Assembly (NCBI GenBank): GCA_905480075.1
Contig: CAJQOX010000100.1
Span: forward strand, 1 to 34,577
DNA length: 34,577 nt
From: an uncultured Aureispira sp.
GTDB lineage: Bacteria > Bacteroidota > Bacteroidia > Chitinophagales > Saprospiraceae
Direction of reading: 5' to 3'
Below the pieces are notes generated by a model. It saw nothing but the letters and a program-made list of their open reading frames with translations. It was not told the DNA's origin and searched no databases. Positions 1-8,559 of the stretch are shown here, piece by piece; positions within the stretch are counted from its first letter, which is position 1; every line of letters starts with the position of its first letter. The translations under genes and the position numbers were made by a program.

Positions 1-303
1 CTCAGAAAAACTATCCTTCCCACTTTGTGCATTTATAAAATCAGGCTTCAAGGATGCAAGGAATTCCAGCTTTTGTGTATAATTTACTAATGTACCCTCT
101 TCTAATCCACCGGGTATTATATCGGCGTAAACCGCTATAAAAAGCAGGTCATTTTCTTTGACCAAAGCCTTGAATTCGACAGCTTCTTCTTTGCTGACTA
201 CCGCTTCGATACCATCATAACCGGCTGCTTTGATCCGCGAAAAAGTTTCCCGAAGCGATAAACCCTCCATTCCCCAGCGTGGACAACAAAATTTAATGGT
301 CAT
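1..303 (-). CDS. Sugar phosphate isomerase/epimerase-like TIM-barrel protein (3' part missing)
   Basis: The reading frame starts at the ATG at 303-301 and stays open for 101 codons to the window edge, so the C-terminal part is missing. The visible half looks like the xylose isomerase-like TIM barrel (AP endonuclease 2 superfamily): an early KFCCPRWGMEG strand, then IKAAGYDGIEAV, and near the edge a strand ending in INAQSGKDSF, which is typical of sugar phosphate isomerase/epimerases. These enzymes isomerise or epimerise sugars or inositols in the cytoplasm. The substrate cannot be told. It begins one base after the stop codon of the phytanoyl-CoA dioxygenase gene, so the two are probably co-transcribed and act in one catabolic route. 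The family call is fairly firm, the specific function open. Confidence 0.75.
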   Translation of the reverse strand, partial: MTIKFCCPRWGMEGLSLRETFSRIKAAGYDGIEAVVSKEEAVEFKALVKENDLLFIAVYADIIPGGLEEGTLVNYTQKLEFLASLKPDFINAQSGKDSFSE

Positions 304-304
304 T

Positions 305-1192
305 TTATTTTTTTATGATCGTTTGAAAATCCGGTCGCAGATAGGCTTTGTTCAGATCTTCAATTCCTTTTTCTTCATAGGGGTCCGTGCCGGCTACCAT
401 GACGATGTCACGCATATCTTCTTGCAGGGGCAGCCGCCCGTCCTGATCCCAGGGAAGGTAAGATTCAGCACTCATGTAGTGATATACCAAAGCCCGGCGA
501 AAACGGTCTTTGCTGTGGTTGCGCCCCGATGAGTGCAACAAATAACCGTTAAAAAAAACTACAGAACCTGCTTTTACCTCTACAGGAACAGCCTTTGATT
601 CGTCGAATTCTGTGCTGTCAATTATATCGTGTTCTCCATACTCTTCCCCTTTGTAGACTGTCCGTGAATAAATTTTAGCCGGCTTATGTGACTGTGGGAC
701 TACCCAAATACATCCGTTCCCGATATCTGCATCATCTATTGCTATCCATGCACCTGTCAGGGAACAGTCGCGTGTAGGAATGTAGTATTCGTCCTGATGC
801 CATGATTGCCCGGGCTTGCCGGGTGCCTTCACAAAAAGCATGGATTGCATCGCTTTTACATTCGGGCTGATAATTTCTTGCAATATGCCCGTGATTTTAT
901 TGTTGCTCAGATACTTGCAGATAACCGGTGATAACTTATGGGGAAAATGTATACACAAATATTTACGCAAAATATCAAATTCCGTTTCGCCGGAACCCGC
1001 TTCCTGAAGCCCTTCGATCATTCCCCTGCCGCCTTGGAAAATATGCAGCGTTTCAGCTCTTATTTCTTCTGTCTCTGCCATAGAAAATAAACCTTCTGCA
1101 ATCATAAAACCATTTTTTTTGTAAAAATCTACATTCGCAGGCAGGATTCCGGAAGAAGGGATATATGCATTGGGATTGTTAATTTTTTTCAT
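305..1192 (-). CDS. Phytanoyl-CoA dioxygenase (PhyH) family Fe(II)/2-oxoglutarate oxygenase
   Basis: 295 residues, usual length for bacterial PhyH proteins. The N-terminus has the FYKKNGFMIAEGLFS signature (about 23-37). The iron site is visible as WHQDEYY (H132, D134) and a distal LLHSSGRN (H220), followed by an arginine-rich segment near 230 that would bind 2-oxoglutarate. Such enzymes hydroxylate small molecules or lipids in the cytoplasm; the substrate is unknown. The stop codon lies one base before the start of the epimerase-like gene, so they form one unit with this gene first. Phytanoyl-CoA dioxygenase genes next to sugar isomerase/epimerase genes are common in Bacteroidota and Planctomycetota, which hints at sugar or inositol catabolism (inference). 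The 275 bases upstream are AT-rich without a gene on this strand. Confidence 0.88.
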   Translation of the reverse strand: MKKINNPNAYIPSSGILPANVDFYKKNGFMIAEGLFSMAETEEIRAETLHIFQGGRGMIEGLQEAGSGETEFDILRKYLCIHFPHKLSPVICKYLSNNKITGILQEIISPNVKAMQSMLFVKAPGKPGQSWHQDEYYIPTRDCSLTGAWIAIDDADIGNGCIWVVPQSHKPAKIYSRTVYKGEEYGEHDIIDSTEFDESKAVPVEVKAGSVVFFNGYLLHSSGRNHSKDRFRRALVYHYMSAESYLPWDQDGRLPLQEDMRDIVMVAGTDPYEEKGIEDLNKAYLRPDFQTIIKK

Positions 1193-1467
1193 CAGCGTTT
1201 TCTTTTTTCAAGAATTATTTGTCTACATATTACAGTTAATCACTTTATTTCTGAAACTTATTCAAAATTTTTATTTATAAATTTAGAATTGTTTATTTAT
1301 TTAAGATCTTATTATTATTTGTTTAATTGTTGTTGATTCTCTTTAGTAGCAGAAAATTCATACTTTTTATCGCAGGGTGTTAAATTAAGCAATTTCACTT
1401 TATTTTGTGATACTTATGTGTTTAATTAGTAATTACATTTTACTCCTGATAATATTTTTTTTATCAA

Positions 1468-1725
1468 ATGTCACTTTACTTTTTCTTTATCGGTGGTGGT
1501 TACCTCTTCAACGGAAAAAGAATGCTTTTGGGTTCTCTGCTTACTATTGCTGCTATCGGACTTACCTATGTTGAAAACTTTTTTGTCTTTGCCGATGGTA
1601 ATAATCTGCAGGTTCATTCACCAAATGCTTTTTATAGTATGTTTGCCTCTGTACTCATCATGAATACAGACCTGTCTGTTGATGCTTACAGAGAGGCTAA
1701 TGATATTAACTCAAATCAGGAATAA
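1468..1725 (+). CDS. Small hypothetical membrane protein
   Basis: 85 codons from an ATG in AT-rich DNA. The N-terminal half is hydrophobic: a first short segment (about 2-13, ending YLFNGK) and a second (about 19-42). The layout hydrophobic - NGK - hydrophobic weakly recalls TM2-type small membrane proteins, but the usual GxxGxHRFYLG core is not there, so I do not assign the family. The C-terminus is polar and acidic. It lies about 125 bases before the HNH gene on the same strand. No clear promoter or ribosome binding site was found. It may be real because it fills the space and has balanced composition, but this is not secure. Confidence 0.4.
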   Translation: MSLYFFFIGGGYLFNGKRMLLGSLLTIAAIGLTYVENFFVFADGNNLQVHSPNAFYSMFASVLIMNTDLSVDAYREANDINSNQE

Positions 1726-1849
1726 TTTATAATTGAATCAAACAAATAATAAGTCATTTTTTACTTTATTTGATTATTGGCCTTTTTTTGCGATTCTGTA
1801 TATCAACTTTTTTTTGGAACTTGTTTTTTATTGTTCTTGTTTGGTAGGT

Positions 1850-2146
1850 ATGGAAGAAATAAAAATATGCCCGCTTTGTCTCAGAGAAATTGCACAACCC
1901 GCCAATCTACATCACCTGTTGCCGCTATCGCAGGGTGGGGCAGGGACTGAAACGGTTTTGCTTCATCTCATCTGCCACAATAAAATTCACTCCCTCTTTA
2001 CCGAAAAGGAACTGGCTAAATCTTTTAGCAGTATCCCCAAATTACTGGCAAATGAAGATATTCAGAAATTTATTAAGTTTATTGTAAAACAACCGTCAGG
2101 GTATTATGATAGAAATCAAAGAGCGAAAAGAAAGAAGCGCTTCTGA
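1850..2146 (+). CDS. Small HNH endonuclease family protein
   Basis: 98 residues from the internal ATG at 1850. The frame is open further upstream to 1733, but that part has only a TTG start and encodes a hydrophobic stretch that looks untranslated. The HNH fold is readable: a zinc-type pair CPLC (about 8-11), the catalytic NLHHLLPLSQGG (about 19-30) and the closing LICHNKIHSLF (about 39-49). Small free-standing proteins with this pattern are annotated as HNH endonucleases in many bacteria; their targets are mostly unknown. The C-terminus is lysine- and arginine-rich, which fits nucleic acid binding. No methyltransferase or mobile element gene is beside it, so a restriction or homing role is not supported. 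The gene ends with a 12-base palindrome (2134-2145). Confidence 0.72.
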   Translation: MEEIKICPLCLREIAQPANLHHLLPLSQGGAGTETVLLHLICHNKIHSLFTEKELAKSFSSIPKLLANEDIQKFIKFIVKQPSGYYDRNQRAKRKKRF

Positions 2147-2195
2147 TTTATTTGATGGCAGGATGTGAATGATTAAATAGATACAGGAGATTATT

Positions 2196-2993
2196 TTACC
2201 ACTGAATCTGAAAATAATCTGAAGATATACTCCCTGCGCCATCTATACCAATTCCGAATTTATCCTTATATAATTCCCTTGCAGGTTCGCAGTATACAAG
2301 GTGTTCATTTACATAATAATACCAAAATTTATCTATACTTTCTATTCTCATTACATTATCTGTCTCTTCAATTGTCTTACAGACTTTGTTGTCAACGATT
2401 ATCCTATGCCCTTCATTTTCATAACTCGCTATATTCAGCAGTTTATGATTGCAGTCAATATAGAAAACATGTTTGCTGCCAGTCTGTTCATTCATGCCGA
2501 AAACGATCCCGTACTTGCTGCTGTCAGGCAGGTTGCGATTTGACAGCTGAGTCTCTATTGCCCAGTTCAGCTTCCCGTCTATTGCCAGGGGCACAAATAC
2601 AAAATAGGATTTTTTCTTTGCTTTATGCTTAATGAAATAGGTGCTGTCCGATATATACAGTGCTGAAACCCTTGTCTTTTCCTCAACCCAGGGCCCCGCC
2701 CGTTTGAAATCATCCCTGAAGGTCCTGTGAAAATCTTCTTCCTTTCCCATCATCTGTTTGGCAGGCAATAAGAGATTGCCCTCCACGTCACTAAGTATTG
2801 CAGCCTGCAATTGCTCCCGATGTTCCCGGTCAATGTAGATGTCTTTTTTCATTTCAGAACTATCATTTTGAGGGGTCACTGCCGGAGTTTCCTGAGGATT
2901 GTTTTCCCCTGCCTCATTATTTTCTATATTACTGCATGAAGTCAGTAACATGGTTGTCAAAAGAATAATGAGTAGGTATAGATTTGACTTCAT
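2196..2993 (-). CDS. Lipoprotein with a probable jelly-roll (concanavalin-like) domain
   Basis: 265 residues if translation starts at the ATG at 2993-2991; the frame is open 16 codons further, but this start puts a classical lipoprotein signal first: MKSNLYLLIILLTTMLLTSC, with lipobox LTSC and a hydrophilic, Asn/Glu/Pro-rich linker after the cysteine. The remaining ~180 residues are rich in predicted beta strands and end in GIGIDGAGSISSDYFQIQW. This closing pattern recalls LamG/DUF1080-type concanavalin-like domains, in which the last strand reads roughly D-x-F-x-I/V-x-W. The fold call is inference. It should be lipid-anchored to the outer or inner membrane. Both neighbours are separated by more than 100 bases, so it is probably a single-gene unit. 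Confidence 0.65.
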   Translation of the reverse strand: MKSNLYLLIILLTTMLLTSCSNIENNEAGENNPQETPAVTPQNDSSEMKKDIYIDREHREQLQAAILSDVEGNLLLPAKQMMGKEEDFHRTFRDDFKRAGPWVEEKTRVSALYISDSTYFIKHKAKKKSYFVFVPLAIDGKLNWAIETQLSNRNLPDSSKYGIVFGMNEQTGSKHVFYIDCNHKLLNIASYENEGHRIIVDNKVCKTIEETDNVMRIESIDKFWYYYVNEHLVYCEPARELYKDKFGIGIDGAGSISSDYFQIQW

Positions 2994-3110
2994 TTGTTTT
3001 AAAATTATTATTGCTTTAATTAAAATGAAGACAGGCATCATTTTATAATTTTATCAAAGAGATTCTCTCTGTCGGTTATTATTTTATCCAGAAAAAATGC
3101 TTTTATTTCT

Positions 3111-3485
3111 TCAGCACTCCTCAAATTCAGTAACAGCCACCAAAAGTGTTGAGCATTGATAAACAAAATCTGCCTTTGCAATAGCTGCTACTTTCTCAGC
3201 ACGTGCCCATGTAGAGGCTTCTTCCTTAATGCCTTCCACTACTGCAGGACCATCTTCCTTCTTTTCTATGAAGGGAATACCCATTGATTTGTATATACCT
3301 ATGTCATAGGCCATCGTGTATTTCAAGCCGGGGCCTACCGATAATATAACGGCATATTTCCCTTTGGCAATTACGTCGTTGTTACTATTATACCATTTGA
3401 TTATTCCTTCTTGTGGTGGATTAGTGTCCCAACGGCTTACACCTATTTCTGTTAATTTTGCCTTTGCTTCCTTGTGACCTTGCAT
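3111..3485 (-). CDS. Hypothetical soluble protein
   Basis: 124 residues from the ATG at 3485-3483. The frame continues 29 codons upstream, but that extension is AT-rich and low in complexity, so I chose the later start. The protein has no signal peptide or membrane segment. It shows the strings RWDTNPPQEG, IIKWYNSNNDVIAKGKYAVI, a GPGLKYTMAYD segment and a C-terminal stretch ADFVYQCSTLLVAVTEFEE that looks like a buried helix and strand. I do not recognise the family. The composition (balanced acidic and basic residues, regular hydrophobic spacing) supports a real folded protein. An alternating minus-strand position beside the lipoprotein gene gives no functional hint. Confidence 0.55.
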   Translation of the reverse strand: MQGHKEAKAKLTEIGVSRWDTNPPQEGIIKWYNSNNDVIAKGKYAVILSVGPGLKYTMAYDIGIYKSMGIPFIEKKEDGPAVVEGIKEEASTWARAEKVAAIAKADFVYQCSTLLVAVTEFEEC

Positions 3486-3729
3486 TGAATATGTATATTT
3501 TGAATTGTTTTGTTGTAAATATAAATTTTTTATCGGAATAATAATTATTTCAAATTTATTATTATTTGGCAACTAGGTTTTATAATGCCCTTCAGTTGTC
3601 AAAAAAGTTTCAGATATGGATTTTGTTAATGTGTTTAGAAATTAATTGAAAAGAGTTATATTGTGTAATTCAATTTTTTCAGCTTATGTCTTTAACTGAC
3701 AGAGCATCAGGGTCTGAAAATTTTAAGAT

Positions 3730-5592
3730 ATGAGAAATGCTGCATTTAATTATTTATTAATCCTTTCCTGCCTTCTAAGTTTTCCTTATTTTGCTGTCAA
3801 TGCTCAGGTTCTAAGGCCGGCCGGGACCAATCTTACTTCGATTTCCGATTGGTCTGAAGAATTTGTCTTTGTGGATGTCTTCAAGCAATCAAGAGAATGG
3901 ATTGCCCATGAATATGGTTCCGGGGTGCCCTGGTCAAGTTCTGTATCTGTTCCGCTCGATGCCAATGGTTATCCTCTGGAAATTCCTTATGATAATGGAA
4001 CCGACCCTCCTCAGGCAATTCGTACGCTTATGTATTTCGGCAGCCTTGAAGGGCTGTACCCTTCAGGGAATTATCGGCTGATCGTTTCAGGTACCGGACA
4101 AGTGCGTCTTTGGGGCGCTGCTTCAGCTACCTTTTCCTGCCAGGTAGATACCCTGGTTTTTGTCGATAACAGCCTGGGTGGTATAGCCTTCGAAAGAGAT
4201 ACTTCCCTGGCTTCAGACCACATCAGGGATATTCACTTTGTGATGCCGGACTTTCACAATACCTTTGCCGATAATCCCTTTCATCCCAATCTGCTGGATT
4301 TCATCGATGATTTTCAGGTAATCCGCTTTATGGATTGGATGCGTACCAACGGTTCTGATAACATAATATGGTCGGACAGGAATACTCCTTCTTATTATGC
4401 ACAGACACTATTGAACGGCGTTGCATATGAACATATAATTGAACTTTCCAATCTCACTCAGAAAGATGCCTGGATTTGTGTACCACATCAGGCAGATGAT
4501 CATTTTATCACTCAGCTGGCAATCTTAATGCGTGACTCCCTGGATCCAAACCTTAAAGTTTATGTGGAATACAGCAATGAGGTATGGAACGGTTCCTTTT
4601 CCCAAAATCATTATGCTGCAGATATGGGCGATACCCTTGGTTATCCCGGACAAGCCTGGGAACGTACATGGCAGTACTATTCCAAAAGATCTGCGGATGT
4701 TTTTACGCTCTTTGATGCGCAGTTTGCAGGCAGCCCCGGCAGATTGGTGAAGGTACTCGCCTCTCAGGCAGCAAACAGCTGGGTCAGCAATTATATCATT
4801 GACCATTTTAAAGATTCTGTCTATAATCCGTCACAGGTTCAGGCAGATGCTATTGCAATTGCTCCTTATTTTGGTGGTTCTGTAGCTAATGATATCGGGG
4901 ATGCTGGTCAGATGAATATGGTATCGGTTTCTGATATTCTAGATTCTATGGAAATGGCCATGCCAATATCTTTTGATTGGATGAATGCCAATAAAATTGT
5001 TGCCGATACGCATAACCTCGATTTAATAGCTTATGAGGGGGGACAGCATCTTGTAGCCGGATGGGCCTATAATAATGATACTGCCTTTGTAGCGAAACTG
5101 CTCAATGCAAACCGAAATTCGAGAATGCAGGATATGTATTGCGATTATTTTAATTATTGGTATGACAGTACGGATGTAGGTTTGTTTTGCAGTTTTTCTT
5201 CGCATGGAAATTACAGCAAATGGGGCGCATGGGGTCTCAAGGAATATTATGAAGATACCCTCGCACCTAAATATCTCGGGCTTAAGAATTGTGTTTTCTC
5301 CTATAATTCTGATACGACTGTTATTGCTGATTTTGATTTGCAGTCCCACTCTGATCTGATGACTGATGTGTTTCCTGTTCCCTCTGAGGGGAGGGTTTCT
5401 GTCAGACATAATCTCACGCAGCCTTCAGTCGCTTTATATGACTTTTCCGGGAAAGAGATATTTTTTCAGATTCTTTCAGCAGATTCTGATGAATTATCCA
5501 TTCATGTTCCTGACTTTTCCGGTCCCGCATTGCTTTTACTACAGGATAGTAAAAAAATAGTATCACGAAAACTTGTTTTTATACAACCATAA
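3730..5592 (+). CDS. Secreted glycosidase-like protein with T9SS C-terminal sorting domain
   Basis: 620 residues. Residues 1-26 form a signal peptide ending NAQ. The middle looks like a clan-A-type TIM barrel: the string VYVEYSNEVWN (about 278-287) places E284 in the Asn-Glu context of a clan GH-A acid/base, and LIAYEGGQH (E436) fits a nucleophile strand end. The N-terminal region (about 27-170) is beta-rich and could be a carbohydrate-binding module. From about 548 comes FPVPSEGRVSV, followed by VALYDFSGKEI and a basic end KKIVSRKLVFIQP, the layout of a type A sorting domain recognised by the type IX secretion system. The protein should be exported and attached to the surface or released. 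The carbohydrate family is not one I can name; it is monocistronic by spacing. Confidence 0.75.
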   Translation: MRNAAFNYLLILSCLLSFPYFAVNAQVLRPAGTNLTSISDWSEEFVFVDVFKQSREWIAHEYGSGVPWSSSVSVPLDANGYPLEIPYDNGTDPPQAIRTLMYFGSLEGLYPSGNYRLIVSGTGQVRLWGAASATFSCQVDTLVFVDNSLGGIAFERDTSLASDHIRDIHFVMPDFHNTFADNPFHPNLLDFIDDFQVIRFMDWMRTNGSDNIIWSDRNTPSYYAQTLLNGVAYEHIIELSNLTQKDAWICVPHQADDHFITQLAILMRDSLDPNLKVYVEYSNEVWNGSFSQNHYAADMGDTLGYPGQAWERTWQYYSKRSADVFTLFDAQFAGSPGRLVKVLASQAANSWVSNYIIDHFKDSVYNPSQVQADAIAIAPYFGGSVANDIGDAGQMNMVSVSDILDSMEMAMPISFDWMNANKIVADTHNLDLIAYEGGQHLVAGWAYNNDTAFVAKLLNANRNSRMQDMYCDYFNYWYDSTDVGLFCSFSSHGNYSKWGAWGLKEYYEDTLAPKYLGLKNCVFSYNSDTTVIADFDLQSHSDLMTDVFPVPSEGRVSVRHNLTQPSVALYDFSGKEIFFQILSADSDELSIHVPDFSGPALLLLQDSKKIVSRKLVFIQP

Positions 5593-5729
5593 CATCATTT
5601 TTTTATCTTTGAGCTGCATTAATTATTTTCCGTTTAATTCTGTTCATTCTTTAATTAATTTTGGAATTATTTAATATATACTATTGTAGTATTTCTGCAT
5701 TATTTATTCATGATGATTGTTCTGATAAT

Positions 5730-6308
5730 ATGAAAAAACTTGTCTTTGCCACTGCCAACCAAAATAAAGTCCGCGAAATTCAACAGATGATGGGGGATGC
5801 CTATAATTTTCAAAGCCTGATCGATATTGGCTGCCACGAAGATATTCCCGAAACTCAGCCAACGATTGAAGGAAATGCACTACAGAAAGCCCGTTATGTT
5901 TACGAAAAATACGGTGCCAACTGCTTTTCTGAAGATACAGGACTGTTGATTGATGCCTTGAATGGCGCACCGGGTGTATATACGGCCCGTTATGGTGGCC
6001 CTCAAAAAAATCCGGAAGACAATATGAACAAAGTCCTCAAAGAGTTGAAAGGTGTTAAAGACCGCAATGCCCACTTCAAAACAGTTATCGCCCTGATAAT
6101 TGATGGCAATGAATATACTTTCGAAGGAATTGCCGCCGGAACAATATGCAATGAAAGAACCGGTTCTGGAGGTTTTGGATACGACCCGGTGTTTATGCCT
6201 GAAAAATCCAATAAGTCTTTTGCTCAAATGTCTGCCCGGGAAAAAGACAGCATCAGCCACAGAGGCAAGGCTACTGCTAAACTAAAAGAGTTTCTGAGGT
6301 CACTTTGA
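5730..6308 (+). CDS. rdgB: XTP/dITP pyrophosphatase (RdgB/HAM1 family)
   Basis: 192 residues from the ATG at 5730; 23 extra codons are open upstream, but this start aligns with the conserved beginning KKLVFATANQNKVREI. Family motifs are all present: the substrate loop TANQNK (8-13), EDTGLLIDALNGAPGVYTARY with the metal-binding acidic residues, GFGYDPVF, and SHRGKA near the end. The enzyme hydrolyses dITP, ITP and XTP to the monophosphate and pyrophosphate, keeping deaminated purines out of DNA and RNA. It is a cytoplasmic homodimer in known cases. A TATCTTTG element at 5604-5611 could be a -7 box, but no -33 TTG sits at the right distance. After the gene comes a T-rich tract (6311-6332) with no hairpin. 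Confidence 0.95.
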   Translation: MKKLVFATANQNKVREIQQMMGDAYNFQSLIDIGCHEDIPETQPTIEGNALQKARYVYEKYGANCFSEDTGLLIDALNGAPGVYTARYGGPQKNPEDNMNKVLKELKGVKDRNAHFKTVIALIIDGNEYTFEGIAAGTICNERTGSGGFGYDPVFMPEKSNKSFAQMSAREKDSISHRGKATAKLKEFLRSL

Positions 6309-6531
6309 CGCTTTTTTTTCTTTTTTTTTTAAGTTTTCAAATATTTTTATTTTTTGCAAAATAGCTATTTATTGTATTTTGGATGGTTGTTTGTGCGAAA
6401 TATTATACTTTTCTTTGGGTTAATTTCTTCTTTTTTGTTCTTATTGATAAATGTCAATGTTTGTGGATTTCAGATGTTGCATCTTTACAATATTATAAAG
6501 AACAAACCCCTGACGCATTAACCCATAACTT

Positions 6532-6849
6532 ATGAAAACGATTGCAATTCAAATTATTCTTTTGCTTATAATGTCGCAGACAATATTTGCTCAAAACGAT
6601 GTTATTAACAAAAACTCTGAAGTAGACAAAACTTCTCAAATTGACAGACCGGAAAACAACCTGAAATTAAACATTCCTATGCTCGGTATTGTAACAATTA
6701 AAAATCCTGATAAAGAAACTCTTGAAGTTACACGGCCTTTTTATGCCGATGTGAATTTTGAAAAGGAACTTGAAATGATTTCCCATTCTAATGTCTCTGA
6801 CACTGAATTGGATGAATTGTTGAATTGTTCTTATTTAAAAGAAGACTAA
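6532..6849 (+). CDS. Small exported hypothetical protein
   Basis: 105 residues with a clear signal peptide, MKTIAIQIILLLIMSQTIFA, cut before QND. The mature part of about 85 residues is polar, rich in Asn, Lys, Asp and Glu, without cysteine until one near the C-terminus. No domain is recognised. A possible promoter lies upstream: TTTG at 6460-6463 and CATCTTTA at 6480-6487, a two-mismatch version of TAnnTTTG at 16 bases spacing. An intrinsic terminator follows at 6927-6953. The protein is likely periplasmic or secreted; it could be a small species-restricted factor. The existence of the gene is supported by the signal peptide and terminator, the role is unknown. Confidence 0.6.
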   Translation: MKTIAIQIILLLIMSQTIFAQNDVINKNSEVDKTSQIDRPENNLKLNIPMLGIVTIKNPDKETLEVTRPFYADVNFEKELEMISHSNVSDTELDELLNCSYLKED

Positions 6850-6926
6850 AACAATTTTTTAATTAATTTAAATATTATATAATAGTAAATAATGAAAATA
6901 ATGGTTTTGTGGTAAAAACTTTAAGG

Positions 6927-6953
6927 TGTACTCTCCGGAGTACATCTTTTTTT
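6927..6953 (+). terminator. Intrinsic terminator after the small exported protein
   Basis: Perfect 7-base stem TGTACTC / GAGTACA with loop TCCG, followed by TC and seven T. It lies 77 bases after the stop of the small exported protein and just before the end of the opposite TIGR02757 gene. On the minus strand there is no T run after the hairpin, so it should act mainly on the plus strand. Confidence 0.75.
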
Positions 6954-6957
6954 GTCC

Positions 6958-7737
6958 CTACCCAAAGACATCTTTTTCCAGAACTCCAATTCCAAACAAG
7001 GCAAAATCAAAGACCACAGGATCTTCAGGTCGTATCTTCCTCAGATTATGTGTCAGTTCCAGCACGGTCTTCCAGTCTCGCTGCTTTCTTTTTATCAGCC
7101 CGTACCTTCTTCCAACTCGGTCTACATGTACATCCAACGGCATCAGCAGTTGTGAAGGATTTATTTGTTTCCACAAGCCGAAATCCACTCCCTTGTTGTC
7201 CTGTCTTACCATCCATCTGAGAAACATACATAAGCGCTTACAGGTAGATTTCCTGACAGGCGTAGCAATATGCTTACGGGTTCTCTGTGGTGCATCAGGT
7301 AAAGAAAAGAATAATTTGTGAAAACCAATTAATCCATGCTCGATCGTCTCGTCCTTTTCACTGATATACTCACTGAATGCAGTTTCCAGTGATTCGTGAT
7401 TCCGGTAATAATATTGTAGAAATTCAAGAAAATACAGACTGTCCAGAGGCTGAAAGGTACGGTGCTTGAAACCAAGAAAAGATTTCCGGTCTTTTTCTTC
7501 ATGATTCACTATAAAGTCATGTGGCGCACCATCCATTAGCCTTATCAGCTTCTTTCCACTATTTATGATAGATGTTCTGTTCCCCCAGGCGAGCATCGCT
7601 ACCCAAAAACCAATGATTTCAATATCCTGAAGCTTCGAAAATTGATGTGGCAGACTGATAGGGTCCTTCTCTATAAAGTCCCTGTTGTTGAATTCTTCTG
7701 CCTTCTCCAGCAGGTGTTCCCTTAATTGTTGCTGCAT
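6958..7737 (-). CDS. TIGR02757 (DUF2400) family protein
   Basis: 259 residues, usual for the family. Conserved strings include FWVAMLAWGNRTSIINSGKK near residue 45, the middle RMCLFLRW-like segment CKRLCMFLRWMVR, and the C-terminal LMPLDVHVDRVGRRYGL followed by FDFALFGIGV. The LDVHVDRV segment resembles the catalytic Asp region of HhH-GPD DNA glycosylases, so a base-excision-like fold is plausible. The function of the family is not established to my knowledge; it is widespread in Bacteroidota. It is followed, 85 bases upstream on the same strand, by yebC, which could place both in one transcript. The stop codon overlaps no other gene. Confidence 0.88.
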   Translation of the reverse strand: MQQQLREHLLEKAEEFNNRDFIEKDPISLPHQFSKLQDIEIIGFWVAMLAWGNRTSIINSGKKLIRLMDGAPHDFIVNHEEKDRKSFLGFKHRTFQPLDSLYFLEFLQYYYRNHESLETAFSEYISEKDETIEHGLIGFHKLFFSLPDAPQRTRKHIATPVRKSTCKRLCMFLRWMVRQDNKGVDFGLWKQINPSQLLMPLDVHVDRVGRRYGLIKRKQRDWKTVLELTHNLRKIRPEDPVVFDFALFGIGVLEKDVFG

Positions 7738-7822
7738 TTATTATAGTAGTAAGTCATATGAATTACGGAGAAAGAACTATTTTTCATATCAATTGTGGGT
7801 TCTTTCTACTTTCTGCGTCCGA

Positions 7823-8530
7823 CTATGCCATTCCATGAAAAACTTTCTGCACATCCTCGTCCTCTTCAAATCTGTCGATTAGACTTTCGATATTTTCACG
7901 CTGTTCATCCGTAACGTCCTTGGTCACTTGTGGAAATCGTTGCAGGGTGGCTTCCTGAACCTCAATATTTAAACTTTCCAAAGCGTTTTGCATAGCCCCG
8001 AAATCTTCATAGGCAGTATAAACATATACTTTTCCCTCCATGACCTCAATCTCATCGGCACCACCGTCTATTAGTTCCAACTCCAGTTCTTCCATGTCCA
8101 GTTCGCCTTGCTCAAATACAAATTCTCCTTTTCTGTCAAACATGAAACTAACAGAACCACTTGTGCCCAAAGACCCTTTTTCCTTCGAAAAATAAAAACG
8201 AACATTGGCAACGGTACGGGTAGTATTATTGGTCAGACATTCTACTATGAAGGGGATTCCATGAGGGCCGTATCCTTCATAGACAATTTCTTCAAGATTT
8301 TCTGCATCTTTGGAGGATGCTCTTTGAATAGCTGCATCCACATTCTTTTTAGGCATGTTGGCAGTTTTCGAATTTTGTATTGCCAATCTGAGTTTGGGGT
8401 TACTCTCAGGATCAGACCCTCCTTCTTTGACTGCCAGGGCTATTTCACGACCAATTTTTGTGAAAACCTTAGCCATTTGTCCCCAACGTTTCATTTTTCT
8501 TGCCTTCCGGTATTCGAACGCTCTTCCCAT
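7823..8530 (-). CDS. YebC/PmpR/TACO1 family protein
   Basis: 235 residues, the standard size. The opening MGRAFEYRKARKMKRWGQMAKVFTKIGREI is the form typical of Bacteroidota members of this family, followed by RLAIQNSKTANMPKKNVDAAIQRA and the YEGYGPHGIPFIVECLTDN-like segment. The protein is cytoplasmic. Family members have been described as DNA-binding transcription regulators and, more recently, as ribosome-associated factors that help translation of proline stretches; the paralogue type cannot be decided here. A -7 like box TATATTTG is present on the minus strand at 8567-8560, giving a short leader. It precedes the TIGR02757 gene on the same strand. Confidence 0.93.
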   Translation of the reverse strand: MGRAFEYRKARKMKRWGQMAKVFTKIGREIALAVKEGGSDPESNPKLRLAIQNSKTANMPKKNVDAAIQRASSKDAENLEEIVYEGYGPHGIPFIVECLTNNTTRTVANVRFYFSKEKGSLGTSGSVSFMFDRKGEFVFEQGELDMEELELELIDGGADEIEVMEGKVYVYTAYEDFGAMQNALESLNIEVQEATLQRFPQVTKDVTDEQRENIESLIDRFEEDEDVQKVFHGMA

Positions 8531-8559
8531 TTTATTTTATTTTTTGTCTTAGAATGTTT

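Noticed and set aside
1733-1849. N-terminal extension of the HNH protein with a hydrophobic segment
   Set aside because: It starts only with TTG, is very T-rich, and homologous HNH proteins begin near the CPLC motif.
5023-5409. Minus-strand frame of 128 codons inside the T9SS-exported gene
   Set aside because: It is antisense to a gene with signal peptide, catalytic-like motifs and sorting domain; its protein has no recognisable feature.
6309-6340. Terminator after rdgB
   Set aside because: There is a long T-rich tract but no stem before it, so an intrinsic terminator is not supported.
6909-7321. Plus-strand open frames opposite the TIGR02757 gene
   Set aside because: They are antisense to a well-conserved family gene, have no own conserved motif and start just after or within the terminator.
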